A DNA stretch of 6,883 bases from an uncultured Erysipelotrichaceae bacterium. GTDB taxonomy: Bacteria > Bacillota_I > Bacilli_A > Erysipelotrichales > Coprobacillaceae. The stretch spans positions 1-6,883 of the forward strand of contig CALDMQ010000048.1 in assembly GCA_937917505.1 (NCBI GenBank), in the 5' to 3' direction. Below the pieces are notes generated by a model. That model was not told the origin of the DNA and ran no database searches. It saw nothing but the letters and a program-made list of their open reading frames with translations. The first letter of the stretch is position 1. The number at the start of each line of letters is the position of its first letter. Shown here in pieces: positions 1 to 5,683 of this stretch. Made by a program: the position numbers and the translations under genes.

Positions 1-1345
1 ATAGAATATAAGCACTACGAGGTAATGTTGTATATTCTATTGGTAAAACTTCTTTTCCACCCTCATCAACAATACCATAACTTCCATTTTCATTATAAAC
101 AGCATAGTATACACTGCCAATAGCTTTAATTTGTGCATATTGATTTGTTGTTTTTACATTTCCAGATTCATCAATTAACGAATAACCTTTTTCATCTTTT
201 TTTACAATAGCTACTCCATTGATATCAAATGGTTCTGCTTCTAAATAAACATCTTTAATAACAGACTCTCCTGCAAAATTATAATACATATACCCCTTCT
301 TTTTCATATAAACTGGGTAAATATCTTTCATAATTAAATAAGGTGTTGGATACAACTGACAATCATTTAATTCTTTAACACCAGTTTGTTTTCCATGTAT
401 TTGGTGAGGTCCATAAACTTGCGAAGCACGTGTTAAGTAATTAGTCCCATTTTTATAGTATGATGTAATCTCTGTAGGTTTATTTCCAAGAACATATAAA
501 TATGTTTTATTTCCTTGAGTTAATAAAATATTGTTAATGTCATCATACCTTACTTGATTGATTGCTATTTTTTCATAAAATGCTTTTTGTTCTTCTCGAT
601 TAACCCCAATAAGGCTCTGTGTTGTCTTATCATATAAGATTGCTGATTTATCTTCTAAAGGATCAACCGCCACAATAGCATAATTCCCAATATTATCAAT
701 TTCAGTTAACTGCCCTTTTTCATCATTGGCAAAATCATAAAAAGCACTATGATCTTTATAGTTAACAATAATACACTTCCCATGATCTACTTGATGCGCT
801 GATACGATTTCTTCTTCACCGCTTACAAATTCTTGTCCATCTTGATAAAGAACCTTATATTGCTTATCCTTAATAATAATTGGCAATGCAGATTGATTGA
901 TATCTTGTTTATTCATATTAGAATCAGGCAAGCATCTTATACCCAAATTTTTAGAAGCTGTATATAAAACCTCTCCTTCACCATTTAATATAAATAAATT
1001 TTCATAATCAATATTATTTTCTACCTTACCTTCTTTTTCTACTTTCTTTGTAGCATACAGCATTTTATCTGTTGCACGTAATGTTTGATACTCTCCAAAA
1101 GGAATTTTAAGTTCTCCCTGGTTATTAATAAAACCAACTTGATCTTTATTATTTGTCACAATATAACCAAATTTTTCAATTTCTTGAGAAGTCTTATAAT
1201 TATATTCTGTTAATTGTTCACCTTCATTATTATATAAGGCTGATATTTTCTTATCATTTGTAACCATAAATGTTGTGATTTCTTGTTTTTGTGAACATCC
1301 AGTTAATATCAAAACTGCTATCAATGCCAATCCTAACTTCTTCAT
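1..1345 (-). CDS. WG-repeat lipoprotein, C-terminus cut by window edge
   Basis: Open reading frame of 448 codons from ATG at 1345 to the left edge with no stop, so the 3' end is missing. The start is fixed by a strong AAGGAGG site 8 nt or so upstream. Residues 1-17 form a lipoprotein signal: MKK, a hydrophobic stretch, then lipobox L14-T-G-C17, so Cys17 is the expected lipidated residue and the protein should sit on the outer face of the membrane. WG-type repeats (hydrophobic-G-[FY]-I-D/N-x-x-G-x-x-x-x-x-x-Y) are visible at about 70-86, then at 351-367, 387-403 and 423-438, the last three spaced exactly 36 residues. The region between (about 90-350) is beta-rich looking with degenerate units such as LNGEGEVLY. 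The WG-repeat family is usually assigned to binding or structural roles, but no substrate can be named. No catalytic motif is seen. It is divergently transcribed from the nitroreductase gene. Sure of lipoprotein and repeats, unsure of function. Confidence 0.88.
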   Translation of the reverse strand, partial: MKKLGLALIAVLILTGCSQKQEITTFMVTNDKKISALYNNEGEQLTEYNYKTSQEIEKFGYIVTNNKDQVGFINNQGELKIPFGEYQTLRATDKMLYATKKVEKEGKVENNIDYENLFILNGEGEVLYTASKNLGIRCLPDSNMNKQDINQSALPIIIKDKQYKVLYQDGQEFVSGEEEIVSAHQVDHGKCIIVNYKDHSAFYDFANDEKGQLTEIDNIGNYAIVAVDPLEDKSAILYDKTTQSLIGVNREEQKAFYEKIAINQVRYDDINNILLTQGNKTYLYVLGNKPTEITSYYKNGTNYLTRASQVYGPHQIHGKQTGVKELNDCQLYPTPYLIMKDIYPVYMKKKGYMYYNFAGESVIKDVYLEAEPFDINGVAIVKKDEKGYSLIDESGNVKTTNQYAQIKAIGSVYYAVYNENGSYGIVDEGGKEVLPIEYTTLPRSAYIL

Positions 1346-1370
1346 ATGGACCTCCTTATTTTTTGTCTTA

Positions 1371-1398
1371 AGTATAACATATTTATGTTTTTTTTCAA
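1371..1398 (-). promoter_or_regulatory. Promoter of the WG-repeat lipoprotein gene
   Basis: On the minus strand, -35 TTGAAA (1398-1393), a 16-nt spacer and -10 TATACT (1376-1371). The -10 is preceded by TGT, giving an extended -10 (TGnTATACT). The predicted start of transcription is near 1364, leaving a leader of about 19 nt that contains the AAGGAGG ribosome-binding site (1357-1351). Confidence 0.7.
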
Positions 1399-1408
1399 TG
1401 AATCGATA

Positions 1409-1414
1409 TATAAT
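1409..1414 (+). promoter_or_regulatory. Candidate -10 box of the nitroreductase gene
   Basis: A perfect TATAAT lies 18 nt before the ATG at 1433. The matching -35 region (around 1386-1391, TGTTTT) is poor, and it would sit directly beside the -35 of the divergent lipoprotein promoter. Transcription would start near 1421, giving an unusually short leader that begins at the ribosome-binding site. The call is therefore tentative. Confidence 0.35.
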
Positions 1415-1420
1415 AGTCTT

Positions 1421-1426
1421 GAGGTG
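1421..1426 (+). promoter_or_regulatory. Ribosome-binding site deciding the nitroreductase start
   Basis: GAGGTG lies 6 nt before ATG 1433. The open frame extends upstream to an ATG at 1346, but those 29 extra codons overlap the divergent promoter region, encode a low-complexity hydrophobic stretch unlike a nitroreductase, and have no ribosome-binding site. ATG 1433 is preferred. Confidence 0.8.
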
Positions 1427-1432
1427 AATATT

Positions 1433-1969
1433 ATGAACGAAACTTTGAAAACAATTCAAAAACGTACAAGTTGTAGACAGTATAAAAAAGACATGATAAC
1501 TGAAGATGAACTTCAAGCAATTTTACTCGCTGGTATTCAAGCACCTAGCGCCATGAACAGACAGTTATGTGAAATTTTTGCAATTACCGATACTCAAAAA
1601 ATCAATCTTTTGAACAATGCATTATTAGAGGTATTTAAAGAAAGAAATGAGGAAAGAGAAAATTATCATTGCGCTTATCATGCCCCTGTATTTATTATAG
1701 TGAGCGGTCCCGAATATGACAGTAGACGTGTTGAAGATGGAAGTTGTATGTTAGAGAATATGTTCTTAGCCGCTACAAGTCTTAACTTGGGAACTTGTTG
1801 GATTAATCAATTAAGAGATACTCAAGATACTGATCAAGTAAGAAATGTTCTTTCAAATTTTGGTATACCTCTTAATCACCAAATCGTTGGTTGTATGTGT
1901 TTAGGTTATCCAAATCAAGAACCTATTTATAAAGAAAAGAAAATTGAAAGAATTCATATTATTATATAA
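1433..1969 (+). CDS. Nitroreductase family protein (FMN-dependent)
   Basis: 178-aa cytoplasmic flavoprotein of the nitroreductase superfamily, which usually forms FMN-binding homodimers and reduces nitro-aromatics, quinones or similar acceptors with NAD(P)H. What the sequence shows: the N-terminal FMN-phosphate motif QKRTSCRQY at 9-17 (R11, S13, R15), the APSAMNRQ loop at 37-44, the helix-glycine segment ENMFLAATSLNLGTCWI in the C-terminal half, and CLGYP near the end, all in family order. The length is within the usual 165-220 aa. It is rather rich in cysteine. The physiological substrate cannot be read from the sequence. It is a single-gene unit, divergent from the lipoprotein gene and convergent with the DUF6465-like gene, and ends two bases before a terminator hairpin. 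Family assignment is firm; the subfamily is not determined. Confidence 0.92.
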   Translation: MNETLKTIQKRTSCRQYKKDMITEDELQAILLAGIQAPSAMNRQLCEIFAITDTQKINLLNNALLEVFKERNEERENYHCAYHAPVFIIVSGPEYDSRRVEDGSCMLENMFLAATSLNLGTCWINQLRDTQDTDQVRNVLSNFGIPLNHQIVGCMCLGYPNQEPIYKEKKIERIHIII

Positions 1970-2010
1970 AAAAGGAAACATTTTCTTATAAGTGTTTCCT
2001 TTTCTTTTGG
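1970..2010. terminator. Bidirectional terminator between nitroreductase and DUF6465-like genes
   Basis: Perfect 11-bp inverted repeat: AAAAGGAAACA (1970-1980) and TGTTTCCTTTT (1993-2003), with a 12-nt loop. On the plus strand the stem ends in TTTT and is followed by CTTTT; on the minus strand the descending arm runs into TTTTTT. It starts immediately after the nitroreductase stop and lies about 38 nt past the stop of the convergent gene at 2041, so it probably serves both. Confidence 0.8.
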
Positions 2011-2040
2011 GTATATTTTTTGACTTAGTAATACTAAGAA

Positions 2041-2259
2041 CTAACCAACGTATAGTGGTTGATTACCACCAACAACTTCGCCAGTTTTTGTTGTTGCAAC
2101 ATAATAAACTGAATTATCTTCTGGTTTATAGTAAACCTCTAATGTATCAATAGCTGTCATTTTTACACCTTTTGATTTAACATCCTCTTTAACTAATTTT
2201 TCAATTGTTGTTGCTTCAACATTTTTATTATTAAATTGTACTTGTAATTTTAATTTCAC
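2041..2259 (-). CDS. DUF6465-like small protein, function unknown
   Basis: 72-aa acidic/basic mixed protein with no signal peptide or membrane segment. It begins with GTG at 2259, chosen because AAGGAGG (2273-2267) lies 7 nt upstream; the nearby ATG at 2266 is out of frame. The pattern is a short beta strand (LKLQVQFNNK), a helix (TIEKLVKEDVKSKG), then strands containing IDTLEVYYKPEDNSVYYVA and a T-x-T-G-E turn. This resembles the C-terminal domain of DUF6465 proteins, a family of unknown function widespread in Clostridia and relatives. Here the domain stands alone, without the disordered N-terminal extension seen in many members. The family name is from memory of the motif, not from a search. 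It has its own promoter and is followed by a bidirectional terminator, so it is monocistronic. Confidence 0.75.
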   Translation of the reverse strand: MKLKLQVQFNNKNVEATTIEKLVKEDVKSKGVKMTAIDTLEVYYKPEDNSVYYVATTKTGEVVGGNQPLYVG

Positions 2260-2279
2260 TACCCATCCTCCTTGTCTCT

Positions 2280-2308
2280 ATTATAAATGTAAAACCTCTT
2301 GTTTTCAA
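2280..2308 (-). promoter_or_regulatory. Promoter of the DUF6465-like gene
   Basis: Minus strand: -35 TTGAAA (2308-2303), 17-nt spacer, -10 TATAAT (2285-2280), a near-consensus SigA-type promoter. Transcription should start near 2273, at the ribosome-binding site, giving a very short leader. An inverted repeat TCTTG-TTTT-CAAGA (2297-2310) covers the -35 box and could be an operator; that part is speculative. Confidence 0.72.
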
Positions 2309-2444
2309 GAACTATTCCACATTTATCAAATAAATAATATCATTTTTTTATGAGTAATACAAACTTATTCAGATTTTTTAGGAAAACAATATATTTTCTT
2401 TATATTTTTGTGACACTCTATGTCTAATCGTATCTTTTTCTATC

Positions 2445-2473
2445 AAAAAATATCTAGATTTTTCATCTAGATA
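2445..2473 (-). terminator. Terminator downstream of the broken Rpn gene
   Basis: Inverted repeat TATCTAGAT (2451-2459) and ATCTAGATA (2465-2473) with a 5-nt loop: a 9-bp AT-rich stem. On the minus strand it is followed by TTTTTT (2450-2445). It lies about 65 nt past the stop at 2539. Each arm holds the self-palindrome ATCTAGAT, so the arms could also pair within themselves. Confidence 0.65.
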
Positions 2474-2538
2474 CTTTAAATCCGGACTATTATTTTATAA
2501 AGAAAACATTATCTTTACCACTATTTTGTTATAAATAA

Positions 2539-3391
2539 TTAGTTAGTTAGAAATATTTCAAAGTCTCCTCTTTGACTTACAGGTATATCCAAAAAATCCA
2601 TTGCTTCAGTAAAAGTCATATTCAATTTACTAGCAATCTTTTTAATATCTTCTACTTTACTTTCAATTTTACCTTCAATTCTACCTTCACTTCTTCCTCT
2701 AGCTTCTCCATCTTTCATTAATAATTCTAATGATTCGCACATATTCACTTCCTCCTTGAGTTCTATTCCATATTCAAATAATTGTTCTGTCCCTAATAAT
2801 GACGCTAATAATATAAAAACTTGTCTTGATATTTTTATCCCTCTAAACTTCTCTGGATTTCTTCCATCCTTCAATATCATCTTTCCATACTTCACTAACA
2901 ATTGATTGCTTTCTACCTTATAGTTTTGTTCATCTAATCTCTTTAAATCTATAAGTTCCATCTTCCAATCATTATCTTCTTGACTTCCATCTCTTTCGCC
3001 TTTTAACACTTCTTTGAGATTATAGGGATAATTCCATTCCCTATCCCCACAATAAAAAGTTAATGTCTTCACATAATGAATATCATTTCCTCTTTGTAAT
3101 TCTCTGTTATAGCGAAAAGCATCATAAACAAGTAATCTTACAGGCATGACCTACAAAAATGATTCCTTTATTGTTCTTATACCTAAATGCAATATCCCTT
3201 CTTCTTTCATATGTCTTGAGTTTATCACTATCAACCAAAGACATATCAGTATCATCATTTTCAAAGCAATGTTCATGATAACGATGTTTTCCTCCATATA
3301 ATGAACCATTTAAGAAATCCGCAAAGATACAAGGATTTCTAAAATAATCTTTAAAAACAATATCTTTTTTTAATTCATAGTTTCTATCCAT
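2539..3391 (-). pseudogene. Rpn family PD-(D/E)XK nuclease/putative transposase, frameshifted
   Basis: Two adjacent frames together make one Rpn-family protein, of a kind usually annotated as recombination-promoting nuclease/putative transposase (PD-(D/E)XK fold). The first part (ATG 3391 to TGA 3122, 89 codons) has the N-terminal KDIVFKDYF and FADFLNG segments and the TYERRRDIAFRYKNNKGIIFV segment, whose Asp is the expected active-site acidic residue. The second part (3147-2539) resumes with MPVRLLVYDAFRYN, continues with LTFYCGDREW and KGIKISR-like middle segments, and ends with the NMCESLELLMKDG helix typical of the family, then a charged repeat and a C-terminal helical tail. The frames differ by one base and overlap by 26 nt. 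Members normally have a stretch with an ENQ-type catalytic motif between the FV strand and MPVR; here only GHA or so remains. A deletion of about 30 nt (3n+2 in length) would explain both facts. The product is almost surely inactive. Promoter, leader and terminator are still recognisable. Confidence 0.82.
2647..2694 (-). repeat. Four imperfect 12-bp tandem repeats in the Rpn C-terminal region
   Basis: Four consecutive codon quartets encode RSEG, RIEG, KIES and KVED (residues 152-167 of the downstream frame), each based on (A)(A/G)A-ATT-GAA-GGT. Such charged GxxxG-like runs are common near the C-terminus of Rpn-family proteins and vary in copy number by slippage. Confidence 0.7.
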
Positions 3392-3405
3392 CTATCAATA
3401 ATCCT

Positions 3406-3431
3406 TTCATTAAATTTTTATATTTAATGAA
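3406..3431 (-). promoter_or_regulatory. Leader hairpin abutting the Rpn ribosome-binding site
   Basis: Perfect 10-bp inverted repeat TTCATTAAAT (3406-3415) and ATTTAATGAA (3422-3431) with a 6-nt loop. In the minus-strand transcript it lies between the predicted start of transcription (about 3441) and the AAAGGAT ribosome-binding site (3407-3401), its descending arm touching that site. It could limit ribosome access or be a protein-binding palindrome; neither is shown. Confidence 0.55.
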
Positions 3432-3447
3432 GAGATATCACACTTCA

Positions 3448-3476
3448 ATTATATAGCAATAAGCAACATTTATCAA
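3448..3476 (-). promoter_or_regulatory. Promoter of the Rpn-family gene
   Basis: Minus strand: -35 TTGATA (3476-3471), 17-nt spacer, -10 TATAAT (3453-3448). One mismatch from the SigA consensus. Predicted start near 3441, so a leader of about 50 nt precedes ATG 3391. Confidence 0.7.
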
Positions 3477-3680
3477 TGAAGATAAACACTTATTTAAGAC
3501 ATCATTATCATAACATAGAACCCTTATAAGTGAGTCCCAAGTTTTTTCCAATTTTGTATCACAAAAAACACTGTTATAAAGAAGAAAAATACTTATTTCA
3601 TTTCAATTACTAACATAAATAATATAAATCTTTTATTTTTAACTTCTATTCACAGTTAGACATATTTATTATTAGTTATT
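3477..3680. other. Intergenic region with no recognisable gene
   Basis: About 200 nt between the Rpn promoter and the typA terminator. No frame here is longer than a few codons with a plausible start and ribosome-binding site, and I see no tRNA, riboswitch or clear repeat. It is very AT-rich apart from a short patch near 3520-3540 (ACCCTTATAAGTGAGTCCCA). It may be decayed sequence, like the neighbouring pseudogene. Confidence 0.5.
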
Positions 3681-3711
3681 AAAAAAGAAACTCAACATCA
3701 GTCAAGTTTCT
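3681..3711 (-). terminator. Rho-independent terminator of typA
   Basis: In the minus-strand transcript, an 11-bp stem (from AGAAACTTGAC at 3711-3701 pairing with GTTGAGTTTCT at 3696-3686, including two G-U pairs) closes a TGAT loop and is followed by a run of T (3686-3681) then AATAA. It starts 11 nt after the typA stop codon. Confidence 0.88.
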
Positions 3712-3722
3712 CTAACAACTAT

Positions 3723-5543
3723 TTACCCTTTCATCTTGCTTGTATAAGCTTTTCTTCTCTCATTTTCAGTTAACAAACGTTTTCTTAAACGAATTGATTT
3801 TGGTGTCACTTCTACAAGTTCATCATCATTAATATAATCTAAACATGATTCCAAATTAAATGAACGAGGTTTCTTTAAAACAACTGTAGAATCTTTAGTA
3901 GAAGAACGTGTATTTGTTAATTGTTTTCCTTTAGTTACATTGACAACCAAATCATTATCACGACTATGTTCTCCAACAATCATACCCTCATAAACTTCTA
4001 CACCAGGACCAACGAACATAACTCCACGATCTTCAACACCACCTAAAGCATAAGCAGTTGTTTGACCTTTATCAATAGATACAAGAACACCTAATTGTCT
4101 TTCACCAATTGCATCTCCTTCAACGGGACGATATTCAATAAAAGAATGGTTAATAATTCCATATCCCTTTGTCATTGTTAAAAAGTTTGTCATAAAACCA
4201 AATAATCCACGAGATGGAATTGTATAATGAACTTTAGTCATTCCATTTTCAGAATCCATACTTTCAAGTGTTCCTTTTCTAAATCCTAAAGACTCAATAA
4301 CACTTCCAATACATTCATCAGGTGCTTCAATAAAAACATCTTCATATGGTTCACATTGCACACCATCAATTTCTTTTAAAATAGCTTTTGGTTTAGATAC
4401 TTGTAATTCAAAACCTTCACGACGCATATTTTCAATCAAAATTGATAAATGTAATTCCCCACGTCCTGAGACAATCCATTCTTCACTATTAGAAATACGT
4501 TCGATTTTTAAAGACACATCTCTATTTGTTTCTTTAAATAATCTTTCTTCAATTTTACTTGCTGTCACAAACTTCCCTTCTTTACCTGCAAAAGGTGAAG
4601 TATTTGTTCCAAAAATCATTTGAATCGTTGGCTCATCAACATGTAATAAAGGTAAAGGTTCTTCATTTCCTAATGAACATACTGTTTCACCTACACCAAT
4701 ATCTGCTAAACCAGCAACTGCTACAATATCTCCAGCACTTGCTTCTTCAATTTCAATTCTTTGTAAACCTAAGAATCCAAATAACTTTTGAACTCTAAAT
4801 TGCGTTTTAGTTCCATCAGCACGTAAACACATAACAGATTCATTGATTTTGATTTTTCCTCTTTGAATACGTCCAATACCAATACGTCCAACATATTCAT
4901 TATAATCTAATAAAGCAGGTTGGAATTGTAATCCACCCTCTTCATCAACCATAGGTGCAGGAATTTCATTAATAATCATATCAAATAAACAATCCATATT
5001 ATTGACTTGAGTATTAATATCCTCATCTAAACTTGAAGTTCCCATTAAAGCAGATACAAAAACAGTTGGGAAATCTAACTGATTATCATCAGCACCAAGT
5101 TCCATAAATAACTCAAGAACTTCATCCATAACTTCCTTAATTCTAACAACTGGTCTATCCACCTTGTTAATTACAACAATTGGTTTCACTTTTGCTTCTA
5201 AAGCTTTCTTCAAAACAAAACGTGTTTGAGGCATTGTTCCTTCATATGCATCAACAACAAGTAAAACACCATCAACCATATTCATGATACGTTCTACTTC
5301 ACCACCAAAGTCCGCATGACCAGGTGTATCCATAATATTAATTCTATAATCTTTATAATGAATTGCTGTTGTCTTCGCTAAAATTGTAATACCTCTTTCT
5401 CTTTCAATAGCATTACTATCCATAGCTCTATCAGCAATTTGTTCATTCTCTTTTAATGTTCCAGATAATTTTAATAATTGATCCACTAATGTTGTTTTCC
5501 CATGATCGACATGGGCAATAATAGCGACGTTTCTAATATTCAT
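3723..5543 (-). CDS. typA: Translational GTPase TypA/BipA
   Basis: Complete 606-aa ribosome-associated GTPase of the EF-G/LepA superfamily, the usual length for TypA (about 605-615). It binds the 70S ribosome at the factor site and is tied to 50S assembly at low temperature and to stress adaptation. GTPase motifs: G1 AHVDHGKT (10-17), switch I/G2 ERERGITI (48-55), G3 DTPGH (72-76), G4 NKVD (126-129), G5 SAL (164-166). A beta-barrel domain II follows (about 205-295, with GRIGIGRIQRGKI), then domain III (SGRGELHLSIL, 359-369), domain V (about 395-480, IPSRGLFGF at 442-450) and the TypA-specific C-terminal domain (GEHSRDNDL 524-532, KQLTN 540-544, VTPKSIRLRK 579-588). No residue expected for activity is missing. 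ATG 5543 is supported by AGAGGG (5556-5551) 7 nt upstream. Own promoter and terminator make it monocistronic. Confidence 0.98.
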   Translation of the reverse strand: MNIRNVAIIAHVDHGKTTLVDQLLKLSGTLKENEQIADRAMDSNAIERERGITILAKTTAIHYKDYRINIMDTPGHADFGGEVERIMNMVDGVLLVVDAYEGTMPQTRFVLKKALEAKVKPIVVINKVDRPVVRIKEVMDEVLELFMELGADDNQLDFPTVFVSALMGTSSLDEDINTQVNNMDCLFDMIINEIPAPMVDEEGGLQFQPALLDYNEYVGRIGIGRIQRGKIKINESVMCLRADGTKTQFRVQKLFGFLGLQRIEIEEASAGDIVAVAGLADIGVGETVCSLGNEEPLPLLHVDEPTIQMIFGTNTSPFAGKEGKFVTASKIEERLFKETNRDVSLKIERISNSEEWIVSGRGELHLSILIENMRREGFELQVSKPKAILKEIDGVQCEPYEDVFIEAPDECIGSVIESLGFRKGTLESMDSENGMTKVHYTIPSRGLFGFMTNFLTMTKGYGIINHSFIEYRPVEGDAIGERQLGVLVSIDKGQTTAYALGGVEDRGVMFVGPGVEVYEGMIVGEHSRDNDLVVNVTKGKQLTNTRSSTKDSTVVLKKPRSFNLESCLDYINDDELVEVTPKSIRLRKRLLTENERRKAYTSKMKG

Positions 5544-5569
5544 ATTTTATCCCTCTTTTCGACTTTTTG

Positions 5570-5597
5570 ATTATATCACAATTATGTCAAAACACAA
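5570..5597 (-). promoter_or_regulatory. Extended -10 promoter of typA
   Basis: Minus strand: TGATATAAT, an extended -10 with perfect TATAAT (5575-5570). The best-spaced -35 (TTGTGT, 5597-5592, 16-nt spacer) is weak. A perfect TTGACA occurs at 5590-5585 but is only 9 nt from the -10, too close to act with it. The leader to ATG 5543 would be about 20 nt. Confidence 0.6.
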
Positions 5598-5653
5598 TAA
5601 AAACCACTTCAAAATAACAGGTGTTTTCACACAATTCATGTCTTTAACTCACT

Positions 5654-5677
5654 AAAAAAGAATCCCGTAGGATTCTT
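5654..5677 (-). terminator. Terminator of lysA with a UACG tetraloop
   Basis: Minus strand: AAGAATCC (5677-5670), loop TACG (5669-5666), GGATTCTT (5665-5658), then TTTT (5657-5654). The perfect 8-bp stem closed by C-G around UACG forms an UNCG-type stable tetraloop. It starts 6 nt after the lysA stop. Confidence 0.88.
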
Positions 5678-5683
5678 CACTTA

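Noticed and set aside
1346..1432. N-terminal extension of the nitroreductase to ATG 1346
   Set aside because: No ribosome-binding site, overlaps both divergent promoters, and the added residues are not nitroreductase-like.
2024..2038. Palindrome CTTAG-TAATA-CTAAG just past the DUF6465-like gene
   Set aside because: Only about 5 bp of stem with a short loop and no T-run on either strand; the hairpin at 1970-2003 is the better terminator.
3500..3545. Possible insertion-sequence end (patch with GGGTTCTATGTTA on the minus strand)
   Set aside because: No partner inverted repeat, target duplication or transposase remnant could be found in the window.
4559..4798. Plus-strand open frame of 79 codons
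   Set aside because: It lies antisense inside typA, has a low-complexity composition (many L, Q, H, F) that mirrors the opposite-strand codons, and has no family motif.
5585..5590. Perfect TTGACA upstream of typA as its -35 box
   Set aside because: It is 9 nt from the only good -10 and no suitable -10 lies 16-18 nt downstream.
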